This document shows, in pieces, positions 26,679 to 35,598 of a stretch of 64,000 nt of DNA. Below the pieces are notes generated by a model that saw only the letters and a list, made by a program, of their open reading frames with translations, searched no databases and was not told where the DNA came from. Each line of letters begins with the position of its first letter. Position 1 is the stretch's first letter. The position numbers and the translations under genes are program-made. The DNA is taken from contig JAHBVX010000005.1 of assembly GCA_019637295.1 (NCBI GenBank), positions 186,001 through 250,000 on the forward strand, read 5' to 3'. The DNA is from Polyangiaceae bacterium. GTDB taxonomy: Bacteria > Myxococcota_A > Polyangia > Polyangiales > Polyangiaceae.

Positions 26679-27730
26679 GGGTTGCTCTCCCGCGCGAAGG
26701 CGCGGACCACGAGCACGAGCACCACCGCGACCACGCCGCCGAAGCTGGGCCCCAGCCAGCCCAGGGCAGGAGCCAGCATCATCGCCGCGGCGCCGCACAC
26801 CGCCAGCCCGTAGCCTCGGAAGGCAGCCGTCGGCCGACCCAAGCGCACCACCCCCAGAGCCGAGAGCGCGACGGCCAGGGCTCCGCCGAGCGCGAGGCCG
26901 CGCGCCAGCGGGGCCTGCAGCCACGGCGCCGCCAGGGCAACGAGACAGAGCACCCCGCTCGATATCAGTCGCAGCCCGGCGCTCGCGCGCGGACCGAGCA
27001 CGTGCGCCAAGGTTCGGTAGCCGGCTCGACCATCCCCGGTCATGTCCTTCTCGTAGTTCGCCTGCAGATAGGTGGCCGCGACGACGCCCGCGTAGGCCAG
27101 CGCACCCGCGCTGTGCTCCAGCGCCCCGCCGATCCCCGCGCCGCTCTGGGCGAGCGCGCCCAGCAGGGCGGCAACCGCGATCAGCGCGCCGTGCGCCACG
27201 TTGCCAACCAGCGGCCAGCCCTTGGCGACGTTGTAGCAGAGGAGCAGCCCGACCGCCGCCGGCACGAGCCACACGCCCCGCGGCGCGCTCAGCACGGTGA
27301 CCGCGAGCACCACCAGGCCGAGACCCAAGGCCAGCAACAGCGTCGGGCCTTCGGGCAGCAGGCCGCGGGGAGCCGGGCGCCCAGGCGCGTCCACGCGGTC
27401 GGCGTCGACGTCGAGCAGATCGTTGACGAGCTGGCCGACGCCCCAGCCGAGCGCGGCGGCGACCGCGACGCCCCACACCTCGCGCCTGACTTCGCCGCCC
27501 ACGGCTGCGGCGCCAACCAACGCCGCGCCGCCCGGGAGGAAGAAGAAGTGGGGCCGCAGGGCGCCGCACACGGTCCACAGGTACCGCCCGCGGCTCGTCG
27601 GCAGCGCGGGTGCAGCGCCGGTCATCGCGGCGCGCAGGTACTCGGCGGTAGCGCGGGTCACGGACCCCAGGTTGCGAGTGCGAGCGGCGGACACGGCCCG
27701 GAGGATCTCAATTGGATGGGCTGCCGACAA
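26675..27730 (-). CDS. UbiA-family prenyltransferase
   Basis: Integral membrane prenyltransferase with about nine helices. The two Asp-rich motifs are NDLLDVDADRVDAPGRP (Mg/polyprenyl-diphosphate site) and ANYEKDMTGDGRAGYRT. The family transfers prenyl chains to quinone, heme, chlorophyll or phosphoribose acceptors; which acceptor is used cannot be read here. TTG 27730 lies 3 bp after the peptidase stop; ATG 27625, 35 codons in, is the alternative and would start just before the first helix. Absence of quinone-pathway neighbours argues against a routine UbiA/MenA assignment. Coupled by ATGA to the methyltransferase. Confidence 0.85.
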   Translation of the reverse strand: MSAAHPIEILRAVSAARTRNLGSVTRATAEYLRAAMTGAAPALPTSRGRYLWTVCGALRPHFFFLPGGAALVGAAAVGGEVRREVWGVAVAAALGWGVGQLVNDLLDVDADRVDAPGRPAPRGLLPEGPTLLLALGLGLVVLAVTVLSAPRGVWLVPAAVGLLLCYNVAKGWPLVGNVAHGALIAVAALLGALAQSGAGIGGALEHSAGALAYAGVVAATYLQANYEKDMTGDGRAGYRTLAHVLGPRASAGLRLISSGVLCLVALAAPWLQAPLARGLALGGALAVALSALGVVRLGRPTAAFRGYGLAVCGAAAMMLAPALGWLGPSFGGVVAVVLVLVVRAFARESNP

Positions 27731-27733
27731 TGC

Positions 27734-29572
27734 TCAGCGACCGCCGCCGAGCACCGTATCGAGCAGATCACCGAGCGAAGTGCCCCCCGAGTCGCCGCCA
27801 GCGCCGAGTCGCAGCAAGAGCTTCATCGCGAGCTCGAGCTCCGGACCCATCTGCGCGGCGGCTTCGGGGCCGACCCAGGCGCCGATCAGGGCTCTCAGAT
27901 CCGGGGTCCCCAGATCCGCGTCCCCGTGACTCTCGTCCAGCCAGCGTCGGGCGAGGGCGCGCACCTCCGCTCGCTTCTGCCCCCGGGCGAGCTCGTCGAC
28001 CAGCGCGCGGGGTGGCGCATCCGCGAAGCGGTGGCGATCCACCAACCGGCGCAGCGCCGCGAAGAAGGCCTCGTCCCCGACGAGCGCCCGCAGCTCCCGA
28101 TAGAACAGCGGTCCCTTGCCGTAGACGATGCCGGCGTAGGCGATCTCCGAGCCAAACTCCGCTACCGGGCGGTCGACCGCACCGTCGGGTGTGCCGAGCA
28201 GCCGCATCAGGTGGTAGTTCGACGTGACCTGCTTGCCCGCTTCGCGCGCGGCGCGCTCGGGCCCGTAGCGATCTTCGAGGTACAGCAGGGCCGACCACTG
28301 GGCCAGGGACTCGTCCACGTACGGGTGGCGTCGCACGTCGCTGCCCACGAGCCCCGGGAACCACTGGTGCGCGACCTCGTGCGCGGTGACGAACTCGAGC
28401 ATGTCGTGGGTCATGCTCGTCAGCTCGGTCTCCGCGGGTCCCCCCAACGCGCCGAGCAGAGTGCCGAGCACGCCATCGCCCAGGCGAGGTCGATACAGCA
28501 TGCTCGCGACGGTGACCAGGCCGCTGAACTCGACGCCCCCAGCGCCGCCGACGAGGGGTGCTTCCACCACGTCGAGATCCCGGTACGGGTAGCGACCGAA
28601 GCGCTTCTCGAACACCGCCAGCGCGCTCGCGGCCGCGTCGAGCACCTTCTCGCCCCCGGCGCGATCGGCGCTCAGGAAGTGCGAGCGCACGGTGACGTCC
28701 CCCACCTTCCGCTCCTCCTGCTCGAAGCGCGGACTGACGAGGAACGAGAAGTCTCGCACCAGGCCCGCCTGGATCGTCAAGCGCAGGGCTCCGGGCGCCT
28801 CGGCGCTCCCGGTGGCCACAATCAACCCCGAGGTCGCTACCGACGCCGCACCGGCGACGCTCAGCTCGAGGGAGACGTGGCTGAGGCGCTCGGCGCTCAG
28901 ATCGCCGAGCGTGCTCGCCTCGCTCCGCTCCCATGTTCCACCGCCGAAGCGCGCGAGCACCGGGTAGAAGCTGGCGAACGAGGCGATGCCATCGCCGTGA
29001 GCCAAGAGCCCGTAGTCACCGCCCCCCTGCCCGCTCTTCAAGCGGTCGAGGGACTCGAGCCCCTGCGCCAACATCGACGTGCGCGACTTGGCGATCTGCG
29101 ACAGCCGGCCGTCCAGGGCCAAGTCGACCACGACGCGACCGCCGACAGGCAGGGGCTGACCCAAGGCGACCACGATGACGCTCGGCTCGGGCTGCGTCAC
29201 GGTGCAGGCCACGTCGTCCGCGCAGCTGCCGGTCCGCAGCGTCACCAGCGGCTTGTCTGCCGTCGCGTTCACGTACACGCGCAGCACCAGCTCGTCGAGC
29301 GCTCGCCCCAGCTGGTTCTCGAAGTACACCCGCTGCGCGAGGTCGAAGCTCTCGAAGCTCTCGCCCAGCCGAACCGTGAGGGCATAGTGCGGGAGGGTGT
29401 CCAGAGCGCGGCCCACCCGCTGCTTGGCGCCCGCGACCTCCGCCGCGCGGACGGACTGCAGCAGCGGGGCGACGTCGTACCAGGTCTTGGCTGGGGGTGA
29501 GGCCCGCCGGCAGCCGACGAGGGTCGCGCACGACAAGCACAAGAACAAGACCCAGAGGCGCGACACGGTCAA
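27734..29572 (-). CDS. M1-family (gluzincin) aminopeptidase-like lipoprotein
   Basis: 612 residues. The lipoprotein signal ends in LSCATLVGC. The zinc motif is HEVAH (398-402) with Glu421 exactly 18 residues further (VDESLAQW), the HExxH-x18-E of M1 peptidases. The GxMEN-like exopeptidase motif is reduced to GGVEFSGLV. An N-terminal beta-domain of about 270 residues and a helical C-terminal part complete the fold. Zinc aminopeptidase anchored in the envelope. TTG 29572 or GTG 29566 are possible starts. The gene is 5 bp downstream of the FAD oxidoreductase and 3 bp upstream of UbiA, so co-transcribed. Confidence 0.85.
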   Translation of the reverse strand: MTVSRLWVLFLCLSCATLVGCRRASPPAKTWYDVAPLLQSVRAAEVAGAKQRVGRALDTLPHYALTVRLGESFESFDLAQRVYFENQLGRALDELVLRVYVNATADKPLVTLRTGSCADDVACTVTQPEPSVIVVALGQPLPVGGRVVVDLALDGRLSQIAKSRTSMLAQGLESLDRLKSGQGGGDYGLLAHGDGIASFASFYPVLARFGGGTWERSEASTLGDLSAERLSHVSLELSVAGAASVATSGLIVATGSAEAPGALRLTIQAGLVRDFSFLVSPRFEQEERKVGDVTVRSHFLSADRAGGEKVLDAAASALAVFEKRFGRYPYRDLDVVEAPLVGGAGGVEFSGLVTVASMLYRPRLGDGVLGTLLGALGGPAETELTSMTHDMLEFVTAHEVAHQWFPGLVGSDVRRHPYVDESLAQWSALLYLEDRYGPERAAREAGKQVTSNYHLMRLLGTPDGAVDRPVAEFGSEIAYAGIVYGKGPLFYRELRALVGDEAFFAALRRLVDRHRFADAPPRALVDELARGQKRAEVRALARRWLDESHGDADLGTPDLRALIGAWVGPEAAAQMGPELELAMKLLLRLGAGGDSGGTSLGDLLDTVLGGGR

Positions 29573-29577
29573 CCAGC

Positions 29578-30732
29578 TTAGCCGATGATCATGCCCTCGG
29601 ACAGCAGGCGACCCTCACGGAAACGCCGTAGGTTCCACTGGTCGAACAACGGCTGCCGCTCGCCCGTCGCGACGTGGTGCGCCATCAACTTGCCCATCAC
29701 CGGAGCCATCATGAAGCCGTGACCCATGAATCCGCACACCAGATGGAAGCCTCCCACGCCGTCCACGCTGCCGACGATTGGGTTGCGATCCGGAGTCAGA
29801 TCGTAGAGCCCCGACCACTGGCGCAGGATCTTGGCGTCCGCCATGCGCGGTATGACCCGCACGAGGGCGCGCGCGTACAGCGACAGGAAGCGATTGGAGC
29901 TGTCCTGGTTGGCCCCCGGGGGCACGCGCTCGTTCGACACTCCGCCCACGATCTCTCCGCGCGTGGACTGGGAGAAGTACAGGCCGTTCGACAGATCCGC
30001 CACCAGGGGGCCCAGCCACGGCTTGAGCGGCTCGCTCGAGCAGATCTCGTGCCGATGCGGCTGATTGGGCAGCTCGATGCCGACCTTCGCGGCCAGCGCG
30101 GGGCTGTGCGCCCCGGTCGCGTTGATCACGCAGCTCGTCGCCACCCGACCCCGGGTGGTCTCGACCGCGCTGACGCGGCCCGCCGACAACTCGATGTCGA
30201 GCACCTCGGTGAAGGGTGCTACCTCGACACCGAGCGCACGAGCGCCCTCGGCATAGCCCCACACGAACGGCCAAGGAAAGACGACCGCGTCATCGGGGTT
30301 GTAGCTCGCCGCCACGACCCCGTCGAGCGACAGCTCTGGGACGATGCGCGTCACCTCGCGCAGCTCGAGCAGGCGCGTCGAGACGCCGCACTCGTTCTGC
30401 AGCTTCACGCTCTGCGCCAGCGTCTCGCAGGTGGCCGGATCTCGGGCCAGGAACAAGTAGCCACCTTGCCGAAACCAGGTGTTGATGCGGTGCTCTTGGG
30501 CGAACGCCTTGCACAGGCGCAGGGACTCCTGCATCAGCCGAATGTTCACCTCGCTCGACCACTGAGCACGGATCCCTCCCCCGTTGCGGCCACTGGCGCC
30601 GCTGCACAGGTAGCTGGCCTCGCACACCAGCACGTCCCTCAGCCCGTGATCTTTCGCGAGGTGGTAGGCGATGGCCAAGCCCTGGATCCCGCCGCCGACG
30701 ATCACGACCTCGCTGCGGGTCCGCACGCCCAA
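29578..30732 (-). CDS. FAD-dependent oxidoreductase, DAO/sarcosine-oxidase-beta-like
   Basis: 384 residues. The Rossmann FAD motif is VVIVGGGIQGLAIAYHLA at the N-terminus. The next block SGASGRNGGGIRAQWSSEVN is typical of D-amino-acid oxidase fold enzymes related to sarcosine oxidase subunit beta and glycerol-3-phosphate dehydrogenases; GGFHLVCGFMGHGFMMAPVMG is the C-terminal FAD contact. Soluble flavoenzyme oxidising an amine or related substrate. TTG 30732 or GTG 30726 could be the start. First gene of the four-gene minus-strand run and divergent from the unknown membrane protein to its right. Confidence 0.87.
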   Translation of the reverse strand: MGVRTRSEVVIVGGGIQGLAIAYHLAKDHGLRDVLVCEASYLCSGASGRNGGGIRAQWSSEVNIRLMQESLRLCKAFAQEHRINTWFRQGGYLFLARDPATCETLAQSVKLQNECGVSTRLLELREVTRIVPELSLDGVVAASYNPDDAVVFPWPFVWGYAEGARALGVEVAPFTEVLDIELSAGRVSAVETTRGRVATSCVINATGAHSPALAAKVGIELPNQPHRHEICSSEPLKPWLGPLVADLSNGLYFSQSTRGEIVGGVSNERVPPGANQDSSNRFLSLYARALVRVIPRMADAKILRQWSGLYDLTPDRNPIVGSVDGVGGFHLVCGFMGHGFMMAPVMGKLMAHHVATGERQPLFDQWNLRRFREGRLLSEGMIIG

Positions 30733-30798
30733 GACCTTAGCTCAGCTTCGGACCCGACCGACCCCGCCGCGCCGGCGCTGGACATATTCTCAGTTTGT

Positions 30799-30826
30799 GT
30801 GACGATGAAGTGACGCTCCAGTGACG
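30799..30826 (+). repeat. Three GTGACG repeats with 11-bp period
   Basis: GTGACG occurs at 30799, 30810 and 30821, each 11 bp apart, in the 88-bp divergent gap between the flavoenzyme and the membrane protein. The third copy includes the GTG start of the latter. Helical phasing suggests an operator, though only six bases are conserved. Confidence 0.35.
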
Positions 30827-32398
30827 AATCAGCCCCTCTTCCACGAGTCCGTCCCCGACCCGAGCGCTCCGCTGAGCGTCCGCCCAGGTCCGGATCGACC
30901 CAGTGACTGGGGCTCCCTGGTCGCGGATCTGTCACGCCGTCCAGCCGACACCACGTTCCGCATCCACGACCGCACCCACGTGGAGTTTGCGGTCGACTAT
31001 CGAGTCGGCCCCGGGGCGCGCACCACGTCCTACGTGTGGGAAGTGTTCTTCTTCGCCCCCGAGAGCTTGCGACTGCACAGTCGCACCTACGACAAGAGCG
31101 ATCTGTACACGGACCTGCAGAGCTACGTGCGCTTCGAGGTGCCGGAGGTAGAGTTTCACGCGCTCGCAGGCGAGCCCATCAACACCCTGGCGGACGCGCT
31201 CGATGTGGGCGATGACGAGCGGGCGATGCGCGAGATGCGTCTGTTCGCGTGCCAGGTGCGCTCGGCGGGCGCCGAGCTCCGAGCGCGGATCTTCGCTGCG
31301 CTGTCGGCACCGGACGACGAGCCGCGTCGCGCGCTGCACCTCGCCGCCCGCCTCGCGGCCGACGCCCAACGCATCACCTCGCGCCTGCGCGAAGTGCTCG
31401 CCCGCGCGGACGGCAGGAGCGACTCGCTGCGCACGGCGGCCCGCTGGGTGGACGAGGACGTCTCGCGGCTGCTCGAGACGCTGCTCGCGTTCGTCGCGCG
31501 ACGGCTCACCAAGCATGGCGCGCCACCCGGCCTGATCGAGACCCTCGAGCGCGCCGCGCTGGCCGAGGCGAGCTACCGGGTGCAGACGGGCATCGCTGGC
31601 GTCGGCACCGTGGGAATGAAGCGGCGGGAGGTCGAGGCCCTCGAGTTTCGTCGCCACGTGCTCAAGCGTTTCACCTCGAGCGTGCTGTGGCTCTCGCCGC
31701 AGGTCCGCCCGGCCTCGACCTGGGTGCTGCAGCTCCTGTATGCCATCGCTGCGGGCCTGGCGATGGCGTTCGCCATCGCGGCCGCCTTCTGGAACGGGTT
31801 CGAGGTGGGCGCCCAGGGCTGGGTCACCTGGGTGCTGATCGCCGTGGTCGCCTACGCCATCAAGGATCGCATGAAGGCGGTGCTGCAAACGGCGTTCTCC
31901 AACGTGGTCGACCGCCACTTCCCGGACCGACGCTGGCGCATCGACGACCGCGAGCGCGGGGTCACCCTCGGCACGATGAAGGAGCAGAGCGGGTTCACGC
32001 CGTTCGCAGCGCTGCCCCCTGCGGTGCTCGCCGCGCGTCGGGTCACGCGGCAGCACCCGCTCGAGGAGCAGGCGCGGCCCGAGACGGTCATCTACCACAA
32101 GAAGGAGGTCGACATTCGCCCCGAGCGTGTCGCCGAGGCCGACCCGCGCTTCTCCGCCTTGACCGAGATCTTCCGCCTGGACTTCAGCCGCTGGCTCGCC
32201 CACACCGACGATCCCAAGCGTGACATCCTGTTCGCGGATCCGATCGCGCAGACCCTCGGCTCCGCCGAAGCGCCACGGGTCTACAACATCGCGGCGGTCT
32301 ACCGGCTGCGCCTGGCGGATGACGAGGATGCCGCCTGGCATCGGCTGCGCATCGTGGTCTCGCGTAAGGGCATCCGGCGCATCGAGCACATCAGCTAG
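30821..32398 (+). CDS. Membrane protein of unknown function
   Basis: 525 residues from GTG 30821; I do not recognise the family. Residues 1-290 are soluble and mostly helical, with acidic and Arg-rich stretches. Two adjacent hydrophobic helices follow (residues about 302-325, LQLLYAIAAGLAMAFAIAAAF, and 333-350, WVTWVLIAVVAYAI), then a soluble C-terminal domain of 170 residues with DRHFPDRRWRIDDRERGVT and a Lys/Arg-rich end. The topology is a hairpin with both ends on the same side, probably cytoplasmic. It stands alone, with divergent flavoenzyme upstream and a small lipoprotein 108 bp downstream. Confidence 0.7.
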   Translation: MTNQPLFHESVPDPSAPLSVRPGPDRPSDWGSLVADLSRRPADTTFRIHDRTHVEFAVDYRVGPGARTTSYVWEVFFFAPESLRLHSRTYDKSDLYTDLQSYVRFEVPEVEFHALAGEPINTLADALDVGDDERAMREMRLFACQVRSAGAELRARIFAALSAPDDEPRRALHLAARLAADAQRITSRLREVLARADGRSDSLRTAARWVDEDVSRLLETLLAFVARRLTKHGAPPGLIETLERAALAEASYRVQTGIAGVGTVGMKRREVEALEFRRHVLKRFTSSVLWLSPQVRPASTWVLQLLYAIAAGLAMAFAIAAAFWNGFEVGAQGWVTWVLIAVVAYAIKDRMKAVLQTAFSNVVDRHFPDRRWRIDDRERGVTLGTMKEQSGFTPFAALPPAVLAARRVTRQHPLEEQARPETVIYHKKEVDIRPERVAEADPRFSALTEIFRLDFSRWLAHTDDPKRDILFADPIAQTLGSAEAPRVYNIAAVYRLRLADDEDAAWHRLRIVVSRKGIRRIEHIS

Positions 32399-32506
32399 GC
32401 TCGCGTCGTGCGGCCCCTGCAAAGACCGCCCAAGTCGAGGCTGCCCGCGGCGTCGCCATTCGCCGCTTTGCCGTAAGCTCGGTTCGCGGTAGGCCGTTGT
32501 GAGCTC

Positions 32507-33004
32507 ATGACTCGCTTCACCTCGTCGCTCTTGCTGTCGTTGCCCCTGGCCTGCGCGGCGGCGCCCGGCGCTCCGCCGGCGGAGCCCGACGGCCCCCGGG
32601 CCTGCACCGAGATTGGCTGCAACGACGGCCTCGAGCTCGAGTTCGCGCGCCAGACGCCCTGGCCGGCCGGCAGCTATCGCGTCACGCTGCGCGTCGACGG
32701 CAAGTCGATGGCCTGCCAAGGCGAGCTGCCGCTGCGGGCGTGCGACGCCGGGCCCTCGTTCCAGTGTGACGACCCGTCACTCACCTTGGGGGAGAGCGGC
32801 TGCGCCCTGCCCGCCGAGCAACACGGGCTCAGTGGGCTGCACATCGCCGTCAGCGCGGCGACCGACGTCTCGCTGGTGATCGAGCATCAGGGTGCGCTGC
32901 AGGCGACGGCCAAGCTCAGCCCCACGTTCCAGACCTCCCAGCCGAACGGGCCGGGGTGCGAGCCGGTTTGCCGGAACGCGGCGATGCGGCTCAACCTACG
33001 CTGA
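32507..33004 (+). CDS. Small Cys-containing lipoprotein, function unknown
   Basis: 165 residues from ATG 32507. The short signal MTRFTSSLLLSLPLAC has a lipobox with Cys16. The mature part has eight further Cys, several in pairs such as IGC and CEPVC, and looks like a compact beta domain with disulfides (YRVTLRVDGKSMACQGELPL). No family is recognised. It ends 3 bp before the convergent ConA-like lipoprotein gene. Confidence 0.7.
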   Translation: MTRFTSSLLLSLPLACAAAPGAPPAEPDGPRACTEIGCNDGLELEFARQTPWPAGSYRVTLRVDGKSMACQGELPLRACDAGPSFQCDDPSLTLGESGCALPAEQHGLSGLHIAVSAATDVSLVIEHQGALQATAKLSPTFQTSQPNGPGCEPVCRNAAMRLNLR

Positions 33005-33007
33005 CGG

Positions 33008-34015
33008 TCACGGACAGGCGGGGACGTTCACCCCGAGGTACGGCTCGTCGTCCAAGTTGGGCAATGGCGCGTGCAGCTTCCAGATACTGATGTCGTCCTC
33101 GTACAGCACGACGTCGTCGTTGTCCTGATTCGCGTAGGCGCCCCAGTGCCACTGACAGATGGTCTTGGTCGGCCGGGTGAAGGTCGACTCGCTGACCTTG
33201 GCGCCATCTTGCCAGATGACCATCACTCCGCTGTGATAGTTGATGTACAGCGTCGTGCGCGCCCAGGTGTCCATCGGGAAGCTCGGTGCGTTCGGCGCGA
33301 AGGTCACCGTGCCGCCAGTGCTCTTGATGTGGGCGGGCGTCAGCCGGTTGCTGGCGTCCTCGAGCCCGAGGGTGATGACGTTCTCTTGCCACCCGCAGTG
33401 GCTGTTGACCGTCCAGAAGCTGAACCACTTGCCGTTGGCGAACGCATAGGGAGCCGACAGTCGGCTCCAGTAGGTGTTGACGACGCCGTGGGGCGCGTCG
33501 ATGCCGCTGCCCTGGTTGGTGTAGGCCGGAACCAGCTGGTCACCGGAGAACTGAAGTCCCCCGTAGCCGCGGTGCGACTCGTCGCTGGCGCAGGTGATCT
33601 CCGAACGATGAGCGTGGGTCGGGCTGACCGCGTGAGCGCTGGAGAAGCCGTTGTCGTGGCAGTAGCCGTTCTTCCAGTCCTTGCCGTAGGTCTTGCTCGT
33701 CCAGCGGTCGTAGTTGCCTGTCTCGAAGTCCTCGAACCACAGCCGCGTCGCCGGCTGGCAGTTGGTGGTCCCGCCGCTGCCCGCGCTGCCACCCGCCGCG
33801 GTGCCGCCGCTGCCCGAGCCGCCACCCGCAGCGGTGCCACCGCCGCCCGAGCTCCCGCCAACCGCGCTGCCGCCGCTGCCTGAGCCGCCGCCGCTGCCCG
33901 CGCTGCCGCCGCCCCCGCCCGCGGGCCCGTCCTCTCCTCCGCAACCGGTGAGCACCATCGCCGACGCCAAGAGCCAGCAGCTACCTCGTCCGAGCACGCG
34001 CACCTCCAGCCTCAC
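33008..34015 (-). CDS. ConA-like/polysaccharide-lyase-like lipoprotein with Gly-rich spacer
   Basis: 335 residues. Signal peptide ends in AMVLTGC. Residues 28-85 are a Gly/Ser/Ala spacer made of imperfect GGSGSGGTAAG units. The rest begins LWFEDFETGNYDRW and contains SPTHAHRSEITC, FSFWTVNSHCGWQENV, TTLYINYHSGVMVIWQDG and VLYEDDISIW, a jelly-roll pattern shared with polysaccharide-lyase and laminarinase-like folds. Binding or cleavage of a polysaccharide is a reasonable guess; catalytic residues are not identified. It lies downstream of the TlpA-lipoprotein cluster on the same strand. Confidence 0.72.
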   Translation of the reverse strand: MRLEVRVLGRGSCWLLASAMVLTGCGGEDGPAGGGGGSAGSGGGSGSGGSAVGGSSGGGGTAAGGGSGSGGTAAGGSAGSGGTTNCQPATRLWFEDFETGNYDRWTSKTYGKDWKNGYCHDNGFSSAHAVSPTHAHRSEITCASDESHRGYGGLQFSGDQLVPAYTNQGSGIDAPHGVVNTYWSRLSAPYAFANGKWFSFWTVNSHCGWQENVITLGLEDASNRLTPAHIKSTGGTVTFAPNAPSFPMDTWARTTLYINYHSGVMVIWQDGAKVSESTFTRPTKTICQWHWGAYANQDNDDVVLYEDDISIWKLHAPLPNLDDEPYLGVNVPACP

Positions 34016-34105
34016 GCTATCACGACGGCTGGGCGGGCGCCGCCCGCCTTCCTCGTCGGCACGGCGGGGGCACTGCGAGTCCAGGGGCCGGAGCAGCCTG
34101 CAGGA

Positions 34106-34477
34106 TCAGTGCTTGTGCGGGTCGCCCTTCTTCTTCTCTGCGGGCGTGCAGCTCGGATCGCCGAGGTTCTTGCAGAGAAGCCCCAGCATGGCCTTCTCGC
34201 GCTCGGACAGGGTCCCCCCGTCCTGCTTCTCGAGCAGCGCTTCCTTCAGCTCGAGCATGTTCTTGCGGCGCTCGGCGGCGTTGGCGCCGGCGCTCGCGCT
34301 TGGGCTCGCCGGCGCGTACCGCCAAACGGACGGCATCACGCGCGCCGTCGCGGACGGCTGCGCGGTCGCCCCCGCTGCCTCTTCGGCGGCCTGCTCCGGG
34401 GACTTCTTGGCGCAGCTCGGCGCGAACAGCAGCACCGCGACGAGCGTCGTGGTGCGAGCCCCGGCGCCAAGGTGCAA
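34106..34477 (-). CDS. Small lipoprotein, function unknown
   Basis: About 123 residues from TTG 34477, 20 bp after the preceding lipoprotein. A short hydrophobic stretch with lipobox LLFAPSC gives a lipidated Cys; the mature protein is Ala/Ser-rich, then charged and helical (NMLELKEALLEKQDGG, SEREKAMLGLLCKNLG) and ends in a Lys/His-rich tail. No family is recognised. The start is uncertain because no ribosome-binding site is visible; the frame is supported by the signal sequence and by GC3 bias. Longer readings of the frame run antisense to nothing useful. Confidence 0.5.
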   Translation of the reverse strand: MHLGAGARTTTLVAVLLFAPSCAKKSPEQAAEEAAGATAQPSATARVMPSVWRYAPASPSASAGANAAERRKNMLELKEALLEKQDGGTLSEREKAMLGLLCKNLGDPSCTPAEKKKGDPHKH

Positions 34478-34497
34478 GCACCGCGCTGATCTCAATC

Positions 34498-35061
34498 TCA
34501 CTGACCCACCACCGGGCAGTCCGTCGGGGGCGTACCCGAGGTGTTGTTGATGTCGACGAACCAGATGGCGACCGCCGTGTCCCGATTCGAGCTCGGCCGA
34601 TTGGCTTCGTTCAGGTTCGAGCGGTGGGTCAACACCAGCGCGAGCTGACGGCAACCGCTCAGCTGCGGCGGCACCTGCCAGCGTAGGGCTACGCTCCGAT
34701 CGTCGGTGAACTTGCCCGGCGAGATGAACGCGAGCGGCGCGAGCACTTCCTCCGTGTCCAGCGCGTAGTCGAGGTAAAGTCGCGCGATCAGCTCGTCCCC
34801 CGCGTCGTCCTGAGATCGAAAGGGCACGTTCAGGTCGATCCGATCGCCCGTGCTGACGCCCAGCAGCGTGGTCACCTGGGGCGCCGCATCGAGGAGGAAC
34901 ATCACCGGCGGCGTTTGTGCCGTACCCTCGTATACGGGCGGATCCGACACGAGGCAGCTGCCGACCCCAGCCGCGATCCCGAGCAGGGCCCAGCCCGCCG
35001 GCGACCGTGGCCGCGGCCGTGGCCCAGCGGTCTCGTGGGTCGGGGGGATCACCTGACGCAT
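34498..35061 (-). CDS. Lipoprotein of unknown function
   Basis: 187 residues from ATG 35061. An Arg/Pro-rich n-region leads to a hydrophobic segment and lipobox AAGVGSC. The mature domain of about 150 residues is beta-rich (DRIDLNVPFRSQDDAGDELI, LYLDYALDTEEVLAPLAF) with two more Cys, one near the C-terminus (TDCPVVGQ). I do not recognise it. It is 12 bp downstream of the TlpA-like gene and 20 bp upstream of the small lipoprotein, so the three form a probable operon. Confidence 0.65.
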   Translation of the reverse strand: MRQVIPPTHETAGPRPRPRSPAGWALLGIAAGVGSCLVSDPPVYEGTAQTPPVMFLLDAAPQVTTLLGVSTGDRIDLNVPFRSQDDAGDELIARLYLDYALDTEEVLAPLAFISPGKFTDDRSVALRWQVPPQLSGCRQLALVLTHRSNLNEANRPSSNRDTAVAIWFVDINNTSGTPPTDCPVVGQ

Positions 35062-35073
35062 GGTCTACCCAGT

Positions 35074-35598
35074 CTACTGCGATGCCCTCTGGATGGCCCG
35101 AGCCAAGTCCGTCTCGTCGTGACGCCCGTCGCCCACCCAGACCACGTTGCCACGCCGGTCCGCGACGAAGGTCATCGGCAGCTCGTCCACACGGAAGCGG
35201 CCACGCAAGACATGGCCTCGGTCCAGCACGACGGGGAAACCGAGACCGTAGCGCCGCACCTGCGCGATGGCGGCCTCGAGGGTCTCGTCCTCCGAGATCC
35301 CGAGCCAGACCACGTCGGGGTGCTGCTGACGCAGCACTTCCGCGGCGGGCAGCGTCTGCTGACACGGCTTGCAGTACTCGGCGAAGAACTTCACGACCAC
35401 GACCTTGCCGGAGCCGCCGCTCACCGCGACGCTGGCGCCCTGAACGGTTGGCCGGCGGACCTCCGGCAGCGGTCGGTCGAGCAGCGCGCTGGGCGCCGAC
35501 GGGCTCGGCGCCTCCAGCTGCGCCGAGCCGCAGCCGAGGGTCATCACTGCGATGGCGAGGAGCCAGCCCTGGCGACGAGAGCACGAGGAAGCGAACAC
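35074..35598 (-). CDS. TlpA-like thioredoxin-fold lipoprotein
   Basis: 174 residues from GTG 35598. The signal ends in VMTLGC. A TlpA/ResA-type thioredoxin fold follows: GKVVVVKFFAEYCKPCQQTLP has the redox CxxC (Cys-Lys-Pro-Cys) and ELPMTFVADRRGNVVWVG the cis-Pro loop. Membrane-anchored disulfide reductase or oxidase of the envelope, of the sort used for cytochrome maturation or oxidative folding. It heads the small operon of lipoproteins, several of which carry paired Cys that could be its substrates; that is inference. Confidence 0.85.
   Translation of the reverse strand: MFASSCSRRQGWLLAIAVMTLGCGSAQLEAPSPSAPSALLDRPLPEVRRPTVQGASVAVSGGSGKVVVVKFFAEYCKPCQQTLPAAEVLRQQHPDVVWLGISEDETLEAAIAQVRRYGLGFPVVLDRGHVLRGRFRVDELPMTFVADRRGNVVWVGDGRHDETDLARAIQRASQ

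Noticed and set aside
26552-29500. 982-codon open frame on the plus strand
   Set aside because: It is antisense to the methyltransferase, UbiA and M1 genes, whose motifs are clear, and its composition is low complexity Arg/Gly/Ala.
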